NCBI GenBank assembly: GCA_004555265.1 | Contig: SFIQ01000008.1 | Coordinates: forward strand, 62,001-126,000 | Source: Ruminococcus sp. | GTDB lineage: Bacteria > Bacillota > Clostridia > Oscillospirales > Acutalibacteraceae | Reading direction: 5' to 3' | DNA length: 64,000 nucleotides | Part shown: positions 16,501 to 23,896 of the stretch, piece by piece | How positions within the stretch are numbered: the first letter of the stretch is position 1 | How the letters are laid out: every line of letters starts with the position of its first letter | Notes under the pieces: model-generated | Seen by the model: only the letters and a program-made list of their open reading frames with translations | Database searches by the model: none | What the model was told of the DNA's origin: nothing | Position numbers and translations under genes: made by a program

Positions 16501-17349
16501 CCGAAAACCTTTTCCGACCTGTTGCAAATTTCCGGCCTTTCCCACGGCACGGATGTTTGGACGGGCAACGCGCAGGAACTGATTAAAAACGGCACTTGCG
16601 ATATTTCCGAGGTTATCGGTACGCGTGACAGCATTATGACCTACTTAATGCATAAAGGGCTTGATTCGAGCCTTGCGTTCCAGATTATGGAAAAAACGCG
16701 TAAGGGCATTGTTGCCAAAGTCGGTTTCCCCGAGGGCGCGGAAGAGGCAATGCGCAAATGCAATGTGCCCGAATGGTATATGGATTCCTGCCGCAAAATC
16801 AAATATATGTTCCCCAAAGCCCACGCGGCGGCATATGTGATTGCGGCGCTTCGCTTGGGGTGGTATAAAATTTACCGCCCGCTGGAATACTACACGGCAT
16901 TTTTAACCGTGCGCGGCGGCGATTTAGACGCCGAAACGGTGGTCAAAGGGCACGACGCAGTGCGCACGCGGCTGGATATGCTCAACAATAAAATCAAAGA
17001 CAAATCCGCCACCGCCAAAGACAAAGACCAATTCACCGCGATGCAGGTGGTCAACGAAATGATGGCACGCGGGGTGGAGCTGTTGGGCGTGGATGTATAC
17101 AAATCCAAAGCCACGGCATATACCATTGAGAACGGCAAAATCCGTCTGCCGTTTTCGGCGCTGTCGGGCGTGGGCGAGTCTGCGGCGTATCCGCTCGAAG
17201 CGGCTCGGGACGACGGCGAAGGGCCGTTTTTGTCGGTCGATGACTTTGCACGCCGTGCAAAGGCGGGCAAAAGCGTTGTGGAATTGCTCGATGCGTGCGG
17301 CGCATTCGGCGATATGCCGAAAACCGCACAGATTTCGCTGTTTGGATAA
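13513..17349 (+). CDS. polC: DNA polymerase III PolC-type alpha subunit lacking the proofreading exonuclease domain
   Basis: The Gram-positive replicative polymerase, 1278 residues, against about 1440 in well-known PolC proteins. Domain order: N-terminal domain (1-235), OB fold (about 255-340), first part of the PHP domain from [12 protein letters not shown] (about 351), zinc-binding [10 protein letters not shown] and CPHCGTDM (about 744-775), the palm with [12 protein letters not shown] (D798, D800), [48 protein letters not shown], then fingers and the beta-binding end QISLFG. Where other PolC proteins carry a roughly 180-residue DnaQ-like exonuclease inside PHP, this one passes from [10 protein letters not shown] (406) to [11 protein letters not shown] (428) in about 20 residues. 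The frame is continuous. Proofreading must come from elsewhere or be absent. Confidence 0.95.
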   Translation: [1278 protein letters not shown]

Positions 17350-17436
17350 GCGCGTTTGAACCCGAAACGGCAACTGCCTGTGCAAATTGCGGCAAGCGGT
17401 GGCGCAAACGGGCGAATAATCCGTCAAAATGCGTGG

Positions 17437-17465
17437 TTGACAGGCGCGCTTTACCGTGTTATCAT
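17437..17465 (+). promoter_or_regulatory. Sigma-A promoter of the histidine operon
   Basis: Consensus TTGACA (17437-17442), a 17-bp spacer, and TATCAT (17460-17465). It predicts a leader of about 235 nt before hisZ. I find no T-box (no AGGGTGG-type element) in that leader; it holds a family C repeat. Confidence 0.78.
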
Positions 17466-17532
17466 AGTAGCACGATAAAGCGAAACGGCGAGAACAGGAA
17501 AAATCGCCCTACCCGACATAACCCAATTCGTG

Positions 17533-17642
17533 CGTAGGGAACGGTCGTACCGTTCCGTAAAATCATGGCAAACCTCACGGGCGAACGCAATTCGCCCCTA
17601 CAAACCGTAGGGAACAACCGAAGACGCGTTCCGCAGAATGAC
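17533..17642. repeat. Dispersed repeat, family C, in the his operon leader
   Basis: The order of modules matches 581-690: CGTAGGGAACGGTC, GGGCGAAC-GCAA-TTCGCCCCTAC, CGTAGGGAAC(A)ACCGAAGACG. It ends in GCAGAATGAC. The copy would be transcribed in the 5' leader. The 17350-17707 gap holds only the promoter, this repeat and the hisZ ribosome-binding region. Confidence 0.75.
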
Positions 17643-17707
17643 AAAACGACGCGGACTAAATTGCGGAACTCTCCTGTTTATCCACATATTCCGAAAGGAC
17701 TTTCGAT

Positions 17708-18907
17708 ATGAAAAATTACGCAAAACTCACGCCCGAGGGCACAAGAGATTATTTGTTTGAAGAAAGCGACGCCCGCCGCGCGGTGGAGCGCCAACTTTCC
17801 GATTTATTTAAAACGCACGGCTATCGGCGTGTGATGACGCCGACGCTTGAATTTTTCGATGTATTTAACCGCGAAAGTGCGGGCGCATTGCCCGAAACGC
17901 TGTACTCGATGACCGATGCATACGGGCGGCTGTTGGTACTGCGCCCCGATTCGACCTTGCCGATTGCCCGTGTGGCGGCAACGCGTTTGCAGGGGGCAGA
18001 ATACCCCTTGCGGCTGTACTACAACCAAAATGTGTTTACCCGCCGCCCGAAACTTTCGGGGCACAGCGACGAAACCGCCCAAAGCGGGATTGAGTTAATC
18101 GGCGCAAAGGGATTGCGTGCGGATTTGGAAGTCATCACCATGGCGATTGAAGCGTTGGAGGCGTGCGGCGCGCCCGATTACAAAATCGAAATCGGGCACG
18201 CGGGGTATTTTAAATCGCTTTGCGCCGCGCTCGATTGCGATGACGATACCGTCGGCGAGATTTTCGACTGTATGGAACGGAAAAACTATGTCGCGCTCGG
18301 CACGGTGCTGGACAAAATCGGCAAAAATCCGATTACCGACGCACTGCGCAATCTCCCCAAAATGTTCGGCGGGGCAGAGGTGCTTTTGAATGCCGCCGCG
18401 GTGGTGGACAGCCCGCAGGCGCACAAAGCACTTTCCTATTTGCAGACCTTGTATGAACGGCTGGATAAGGCAGGACTGTCAGAGAAAATTATCCTCGATT
18501 TGAGCCTTGTGCACCGCAGTAACTATTATACGGGTATTATTTTCCGCGGCTATACCGCCGGCAGTGGTGTGACGGTGCTGTCGGGCGGTCGGTATGACAG
18601 TCTCATTTCCGAATTCGGCGCGGATTTGCCCGCCACGGGCTTCGGCTTGAATATTGACGATTTGGCGCGCGCAAAACTGTCGCGCGGGGAAATTTCCGCC
18701 CCGCCTGCACCCGAATATCTGTTGTTCGGCGAGGACGGTTATGAAACCGAGGCTTTGCAGTTGTTCCGCGAATGGACAAACGCGGGCAAAACCTGTGAGC
18801 ACAGCGTTTGTGCGGATTTTGCCGCGGCGAAAAAATATGCCGAAGCACACGGGATTCGGAAGATGATCAAAATCGGTAAAAACGGTCAAGAGGAGGTCAC
18901 GGTATGA
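17708..18907 (+). CDS. hisZ: ATP phosphoribosyltransferase regulatory subunit
   Basis: A histidyl-tRNA synthetase paralogue that forms the hetero-octamer with short HisG and mediates histidine feedback. The 399-residue product keeps the class II synthetase core: TPEGTRDYLFEES, motif 2-like LVLRPDSTLPIARVAATR and YYNQNVFTRR, and the C-terminal SGGRYDSLISEFG. The final segment (KYAEAHGIRKMIKIG) is a short anticodon-domain remnant. It is HisZ rather than HisS because hisG immediately follows and lacks its own regulatory domain. AAAGGAC precedes the ATG. Its stop overlaps hisG by four bases. Confidence 0.93.
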   Translation: MKNYAKLTPEGTRDYLFEESDARRAVERQLSDLFKTHGYRRVMTPTLEFFDVFNRESAGALPETLYSMTDAYGRLLVLRPDSTLPIARVAATRLQGAEYPLRLYYNQNVFTRRPKLSGHSDETAQSGIELIGAKGLRADLEVITMAIEALEACGAPDYKIEIGHAGYFKSLCAALDCDDDTVGEIFDCMERKNYVALGTVLDKIGKNPITDALRNLPKMFGGAEVLLNAAAVVDSPQAHKALSYLQTLYERLDKAGLSEKIILDLSLVHRSNYYTGIIFRGYTAGSGVTVLSGGRYDSLISEFGADLPATGFGLNIDDLARAKLSRGEISAPPAPEYLLFGEDGYETEALQLFREWTNAGKTCEHSVCADFAAAKKYAEAHGIRKMIKIGKNGQEEVTV

Positions 18908-19542
18908 GAAAATTGCGCATTGCCCTTACGAAGGGGAGACTCGAAAAACAAACCGTTGACCTGTTCCAAAAAATGGGCTTGGACTGCTCTGAACTCATCA
19001 ATAAGGGCAGACGCTTGATCTTGCCCGTGGGCGACAAATACGAGGCGGTGCTTGCCAAAGCCGCTGATGTGATTACCTATGTAGAGCACGGTGTTTGCGA
19101 CATCGGTGTGGTCGGGAAAGATACGATTGTCGAAAACGGCAAAAGTTTTTACGAAGTTTGCGATTTGGAACTCGGAAAATGCAATTTCTGCCTTGCAGGC
19201 AAAGCGGGCGGCGATTTTTACAGCGGCTACAATGTGAAACGCATCGCCACCAAATACCCGAATGTCACCAAAGCCTTTTTTGAGGGCAAGGGGATGGATG
19301 TGAAAATCATCAAAATCGAGGGCTCGGTGGAATTGGCGCCGCTTTTAGATTTGTCCGACGCGATTGTCGATATTGTGGAAACGGGTACAACTTTAAAAGA
19401 AAACGGTTTGGAAGTGTACGAAACCATTATGCCGATTTCGGCGCGTGTGATTGTCAACACCGCAAGTATGAAACTGCGCCGCGCGGAAATCGATGCATTT
19501 TTGCAGGATATTGAACAGGCGAAACAGGAGGCGGCAAAATGA
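18904..19542 (+). CDS. hisG: ATP phosphoribosyltransferase, short form catalytic subunit
   Basis: It starts histidine synthesis by joining ATP and PRPP. The 212-residue length is that of the short form, which needs HisZ. Motifs: LRIALTKGRLEKQTVDLFQKMG at the start, DVITYVEHGVCDIGVVGKD, RIATKYPNVTKAFF, the PRPP loop DAIVDIVETGTTLKENGL. It overlaps hisZ and hisD by four bases each (ATGA), so the three are translationally coupled. Confidence 0.96.
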   Translation: MRKLRIALTKGRLEKQTVDLFQKMGLDCSELINKGRRLILPVGDKYEAVLAKAADVITYVEHGVCDIGVVGKDTIVENGKSFYEVCDLELGKCNFCLAGKAGGDFYSGYNVKRIATKYPNVTKAFFEGKGMDVKIIKIEGSVELAPLLDLSDAIVDIVETGTTLKENGLEVYETIMPISARVIVNTASMKLRRAEIDAFLQDIEQAKQEAAK

Positions 19543-20822
19543 TACAGATTGCAAAAGCGGACGGCGTTGCCGAACGTAAACTCATAGAACAATTAAAACA
19601 GCGCAGCGGCGAAATCGACCGCACCGTCACCGCGGCGGTCAGCGAGATTTTGCAGAATGTGCGGCAGTACGGCGACACCTCCGTGCGCGAATATACGATG
19701 AAATTTGACGGCTCTGTGCCCGAAAATCCCGAAATCTCCAAAGAAGAATTGGACGCGTCTATTGAACAATGCGACAGTGATTTTATTTATGCGCTCTATA
19801 AAGCGGCGGACAATATCCGCGATTTTCATACTCGCCAAAAACAGCAAAGCTGGCTTACGCCCAAAGAAAACGGCGTGATTTTGGGGCAGAGAATCCGCGG
19901 GCTTCACCGCGTCGGCATTTATGTGCCGGGCGGCACGGCGGCGTACCCGTCAAGCGTATTGATGAACGCGATTCCCGCCAAAATCGCGGGCGTGGAGGAA
20001 ATTGTGATGGTTACGCCCCCGCGCAAAGACGGCACGGCGAACCCCGATATTTTGGCGGCGGCGAAAATTGCAGGCGTAGACCGCGTGTTCTTAATGGGCG
20101 GCGCGCAGGCGGTTGCCGCGCTGGCGTACGGTACCGAAACCGTCCCGAAAGTGGACAAAATCGTGGGACCCGGTAACATTTATGTTGCCACCGCGAAAAA
20201 ACTGCTGTACGGCACGGTCGATATTGATATGATTGCAGGGCCTTCCGAAATTTTGATTGTCGCCGACGAAACCGCCAATCCCAAATTCTTGGCGGCGGAT
20301 TTGATGAGCCAGGCGGAGCACGACAAAATGGCAAGCGCGATTTTGCTGACCACGAGTTTCACGGTTGCCAACAAAACCGCCGAGGAATTGGAACGCCAAA
20401 TGCAAACGCTTTCCCGCAAAGAGATTATCTCACAGTCGCTTGACAGTTTCGGCGCGATTATCGTGTGCAACGATATGGACGAAGCGGTGCGTTTCGCCAA
20501 CGAATTGGCACCCGAGCACCTCGAAATGGCGGTCAAAAATCCGCTGGAATACATCGGCAAAATCGACAACGCCGGCAGCGTGTTCTTAGGGCATTACTCG
20601 CCCGAACCGTTGGGCGACTACTACGCAGGGCCCAACCATGTGTTGCCCACCAGCGGCACGGCGCGGTTCTTCTCGCCGCTGTCTGTGGACAGTTTCGTCA
20701 AAAAATCCAGTTTCATTTATTATACCGAGGACGCGCTTCGTGAGGCGAAGGACGATATTGTGAAATTAGCCGACACCGAGGGCTTAACCGCGCACGCAAA
20801 TTCCATCAAGGTCAGATTTTAA
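19539..20822 (+). CDS. hisD: Histidinol dehydrogenase
   Basis: It catalyses the last two NAD-dependent oxidations from histidinol to histidine. The 427-residue product has the usual N-terminal helical part, GLHRVGIYVPGGTAAYPSSV, GGAQAVAALAYGTETVPKVD, KIVGPGNIYVATAKK, IAGPSEILIVADE, the metal-binding QAEHD, and the C-terminal LPTSGTARFFSPLSVDSF plus H of TAHANSI. All key residues seem present. It follows hisG with an overlapping start. Confidence 0.97.
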   Translation: MIQIAKADGVAERKLIEQLKQRSGEIDRTVTAAVSEILQNVRQYGDTSVREYTMKFDGSVPENPEISKEELDASIEQCDSDFIYALYKAADNIRDFHTRQKQQSWLTPKENGVILGQRIRGLHRVGIYVPGGTAAYPSSVLMNAIPAKIAGVEEIVMVTPPRKDGTANPDILAAAKIAGVDRVFLMGGAQAVAALAYGTETVPKVDKIVGPGNIYVATAKKLLYGTVDIDMIAGPSEILIVADETANPKFLAADLMSQAEHDKMASAILLTTSFTVANKTAEELERQMQTLSRKEIISQSLDSFGAIIVCNDMDEAVRFANELAPEHLEMAVKNPLEYIGKIDNAGSVFLGHYSPEPLGDYYAGPNHVLPTSGTARFFSPLSVDSFVKKSSFIYYTEDALREAKDDIVKLADTEGLTAHANSIKVRF

Positions 20823-20839
20823 AGGAAGTACCCGTTTGT

Positions 20840-21901
20840 ATGTTTGAACTCAACGAAAAAATTAAAAATTTAACGCCGTATGACCCGATCGAAGGACAGT
20901 ATCCCATTCGCCTCGACGCGAACGAGTCGTTCGTGACGCTCTCCAAAGAAATGAAAGCGGAAATTGCCGCGGAAATCACCAACACGCATTTCAACCGCTA
21001 CCCCGACCCCTATGCCAACGAAGTGCGTGCGGGTTTTGCAAAGTATTTCGGCGTGCCGCAAGAATGTGTCATGGCGGGCAGTGGCTCGGATGAAGTGATT
21101 TCGGTGCTGATGAACGCCTTTTTGCAAAAGGGCGACACCGTTTTGACCGTTTCCCCGGATTTTTCGATGTATGCGTTTTATGCATCCTTGGTCGAATGCA
21201 AGGTTGTGACGGTGCCGAAAAAAAAGGACTATACCATAGATACGGATTTGCTGATTGAAACGGCAAACCGCGAAAATGCGCGTTTGATTGTGTTTTCCAA
21301 TCCCTGCAACCCGACGGGGCGCGTGCTTAAAAAAGAAGAAGTGCGCCGCCTGATTACTTCGGTAAAATCCCTTGTTGTGCTGGACGAAGCGTATATGGAT
21401 TTTTCCGACCAAAGTTTGCTTGCGGAATTTTCACAGTATGACAATCTGCTGATTTTGAAAACCTGTTCAAAAGCAATCGGTATGGCGTCGGTGCGTTTGG
21501 GCTTTGCCGTCGGGCAGGAAAGACTCATTCGCGTTTTGCAGGCGGTCAAATCCCCTTACAATTTGAATGCGCTCACGCAAACGGTCGGTACGGTGATTTT
21601 CTCGCACCCCGAATATATAAAATCCGCTTTACAGCGTATTTTGGAGTCGCGCGACGAACTGTACCGTGCACTATTGAAAATCGAAGAAGAATTTCCGCAA
21701 GCGTTTCACCCCATACCCACCGACGCGAATTTTGTGTATGTCGAGTGTAAAGACGCGGCGGGGATTTTTGATTTCTTAAAAGAAAAAGGCATTGTAGTGC
21801 GCAAAATGGGCGAATGCTTGCGTATTACCGCCGGCAGAAATTACGAAAACGACGCGGTGACAGAGCATATCGCGGCGTATTTGAAAGGAGAACGCGTATG
21901 A
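20840..21901 (+). CDS. hisC: Histidinol-phosphate aminotransferase
   Basis: A PLP fold-type I enzyme that makes histidinol phosphate. The 353-residue product shows IRLDANESF, NRYPDPYANEVR, GSGSDEVISVLMNAF, FSNPCNPTGRVL, VVLDEAYMDF, the Schiff-base lysine in LKTCSKAIGMASVRLGFAVG, and the C-terminal LRITAGR. AAAGGAAG lies upstream of the ATG. It ends within the start codon of hisB (ATGA). Confidence 0.95.
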   Translation: MFELNEKIKNLTPYDPIEGQYPIRLDANESFVTLSKEMKAEIAAEITNTHFNRYPDPYANEVRAGFAKYFGVPQECVMAGSGSDEVISVLMNAFLQKGDTVLTVSPDFSMYAFYASLVECKVVTVPKKKDYTIDTDLLIETANRENARLIVFSNPCNPTGRVLKKEEVRRLITSVKSLVVLDEAYMDFSDQSLLAEFSQYDNLLILKTCSKAIGMASVRLGFAVGQERLIRVLQAVKSPYNLNALTQTVGTVIFSHPEYIKSALQRILESRDELYRALLKIEEEFPQAFHPIPTDANFVYVECKDAAGIFDFLKEKGIVVRKMGECLRITAGRNYENDAVTEHIAAYLKGERV

Positions 21902-22479
21902 GAACAGCAAGTGTTTCGCGCAAATCCAAGGAGACCGACATTTCCGTGCAGGTAAATTTAGACGGCGGCGATGTGTCCGTGCAAACGGGCATCGGCTTTT
22001 TTGACCATATGCTGACCGCGTTCGCCGTCCACGGCGGCTTTGGGTTACAACTTACCTGCAAAGGTGATTTGGAGGTGGACTGCCACCACACGGTGGAGGA
22101 CACGGGCATCGTTTTGGGGCAGGCGTTTCTAAAAGCGCTCGGCGACAAGGCGGGCATTGCGCGCTACGGCAGTTTTTTTGTGCCGATGGACGAGGCTTTG
22201 GGCTTTTGTGCGGTGGACATCAGCGGCAGACCGTATTTGGTGTTTGACGCGCGTTTTCCCGAAGAACGCGTCGGCGAATTTGACACCTGTATGGGGGCGG
22301 AATTTTTCCGCGCACTCGCGTTTAACGCAGGGGTAACCTTGCATTTGCGCGCACCCTACGGCGACAATTCCCACCATATGCTCGAAGCGCTCTTTAAAGC
22401 GGCGGGGCACGCGCTCAAAATCGCCGCTGCAAAAACGGCGGACGGCGCGGTGCTTTCCACAAAAGGCATGTTAGATTAA
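21898..22479 (+). CDS. hisB: Imidazoleglycerol-phosphate dehydratase
   Basis: Monofunctional HisB of 193 residues; no histidinol-phosphatase domain is fused. It carries the paired metal-binding motifs FFDHMLTAFAVHGGF, DCHHTVEDTGIVLGQA, FFRALAFNAGVTLHL and GDNSHHMLEALFKAAGHAL. The ATG at 21898 is set by AAAGGAG just upstream and by the four-base overlap with hisC. The histidinol-phosphatase step must be encoded elsewhere. Confidence 0.96.
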   Translation: MRTASVSRKSKETDISVQVNLDGGDVSVQTGIGFFDHMLTAFAVHGGFGLQLTCKGDLEVDCHHTVEDTGIVLGQAFLKALGDKAGIARYGSFFVPMDEALGFCAVDISGRPYLVFDARFPEERVGEFDTCMGAEFFRALAFNAGVTLHLRAPYGDNSHHMLEALFKAAGHALKIAAAKTADGAVLSTKGMLD

Positions 22480-22504
22480 ATTATAAAAACAAACGGAGAA
22501 CGGT

Positions 22505-23227
22505 ATGCTGATTTTTCCTGCAATTGATATTAAAGGCGGCGCGTGCGTGCGCCTTTACAAAGGCGATATGGCGTCTGCCGAACAGGTGGCGGACAGTTAC
22601 CTCGACACCGCCGCCGCATTCAAAGCGGCGGGCGCAAAATGGATACATATGGTTGATTTGGACGGCGCGTGTGCGGGCGAACGCAAAAACACGCACATTT
22701 TTACAGAGGTAGCCGAACAGAGCGGCTTGCAAGTCGAGGTCGGCGGCGGCATTCGCACCTTGCAAGATATTGAATATTACCTTTCGCGCGGGCTTTCGCG
22801 CGTGGTCATCGGCTCGGCGGCGGTCAAAAATCCAAAGCTCGTGCGCGAAGCGTGCAAATTGTACGGTGAAAAAATTGCTGTCGGCATTGACGCGCGCGGC
22901 GGCTTTGTCGCCACCGAGGGCTGGGTGGAAACGGGCACAGTCGATTACATTACGCTCGCCAAAGAAATGGAGCAGGCGGGTGTGCGCACCGTCATTTTCA
23001 CCGACATTGACCGTGACGGTATGTTGTCCGGCCCGAATCTCACGCAATTACAAGCCTTAAATGAAGCGGTTTCGTGCAATGTTGTCGCAAGCGGCGGCAT
23101 AAAAGATATTGATGACATTAAAGCGCTTTGCGATTTGCATTTGTACGGCGCGATTTGCGGGCGCTCCATTTACAAAGGGACGCTCGATTTGCAAGAAGCG
23201 ATTGCTTTGGCACAGGCGGAGGTGTAA
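22505..23227 (+). CDS. hisA: ProFAR isomerase (HisA)
   Basis: A beta/alpha-barrel isomerase acting between HisI and HisF in histidine synthesis. The 240-residue product has [19 protein letters not shown] with the catalytic Asp, [45 protein letters not shown] with the second Asp, and [21 protein letters not shown] and TDIDRDGM fit HisA rather than HisF. hisH is expected just upstream and hisF just downstream in many operons; neither is here. Confidence 0.94.
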   Translation: MLIFPAIDIKGGACVRLYKGDMASAEQVADSYLDTAAAFKAAGAKWIHMVDLDGACAGERKNTHIFTEVAEQSGLQVEVGGGIRTLQDIEYYLSRGLSRVVIGSAAVKNPKLVREACKLYGEKIAVGIDARGGFVATEGWVETGTVDYITLAKEMEQAGVRTVIFTDIDRDGMLSGPNLTQLQALNEAVSCNVVASGGIKDIDDIKALCDLHLYGAICGRSIYKGTLDLQEAIALAQAEV

Positions 23228-23228
23228 A

Positions 23229-23555
23229 ATGGACTTAGAAAAATATTTTAAAAAAGCCGATTTAATCCCCGCCATTGTGCAGGAAAGGCAGACGGGCGAA
23301 GTGCTGATGCTCGCCTATATGAACCGCGAATCCTTGCAAAAAACGCTGGAAACAGGCTACACTTGGTTTTTCAGCCGTTCGCGGCAAAAACTTTGGAACA
23401 AAGGCGAAACCTCCGGGCACAAACAGCGCGTGCTTTCAGTTGTAGGGGATTGCGACGACGACACCCTGCTTGTCACCGTCGAGCAAACAGGCCCCGCCTG
23501 CCATACGGGCAGTCACAGTTGCTTTTTTAAACCGATATTGGAGGAAAAAGATTGA
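23229..23555 (+). CDS. hisI: Phosphoribosyl-AMP cyclohydrolase
   Basis: A 108-residue single-domain enzyme that opens the adenine ring of PR-AMP. It has [39 protein letters not shown], the Mg-binding DCDDDTLLV, and the zinc cysteines in [13 protein letters not shown]. The ATG at 23229 lies one base after the hisA stop. It overlaps the start of hisE by one base (TGATG). Confidence 0.96.
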   Translation: MDLEKYFKKADLIPAIVQERQTGEVLMLAYMNRESLQKTLETGYTWFFSRSRQKLWNKGETSGHKQRVLSVVGDCDDDTLLVTVEQTGPACHTGSHSCFFKPILEEKD

Positions 23556-23881
23556 TGAACGATGTATTAGACGAACTGTACGAAGTGGCGACCTCGCGCC
23601 GCGAAAATCCGCAAGAGGGCTCTTACACCTGCTACCTTTTCGAGCAGGGACTTGACAAAATCTTAAAAAAAGTCGGCGAGGAAAGTGCCGAAACGATTAT
23701 TGCCGCGAAAAACGGTGTGAAAGCCGATACCGTCGGCGAAATTTCCGATTTGCTGTTTCACCTGGTCGTGATGATGGCAAACGAGGGGATTACCCCGGAC
23801 GAAGTGAAAGCAGAACTTGCGCGCCGTCATCAAAAAACGGGCAATTTAAAGACGTTTCACAAGGTCGATAAAAATACCTAA
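23555..23881 (+). CDS. hisE: Phosphoribosyl-ATP pyrophosphatase
   Basis: A 108-residue all-alpha MazG-like enzyme that removes pyrophosphate from PR-ATP. Typical motifs: NPQEGSYTCYLFEQGLDKI, KKVGEESAETIIAAKN, and EISDLLFHLVVMM, holding the acidic metal ligands. I place the start at the ATG overlapping the hisI stop; a TTG three bases upstream is also possible. It is the last histidine gene of the operon. Confidence 0.96.
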   Translation: MNDVLDELYEVATSRRENPQEGSYTCYLFEQGLDKILKKVGEESAETIIAAKNGVKADTVGEISDLLFHLVVMMANEGITPDEVKAELARRHQKTGNLKTFHKVDKNT

Positions 23882-23896
23882 TGGAGGAGTAACAAC

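Noticed and set aside
17466..17707. T-box riboswitch or His-rich leader peptide before hisZ
   Set aside because: No AGGGTGG-type T-box sequence, no specifier hairpin and no run of His codons were found.
17708..18907. Histidyl-tRNA synthetase (hisS)
   Set aside because: The first gene of the operon is followed by a short-form hisG and has a reduced C-terminal anticodon domain, so hisZ fits better.
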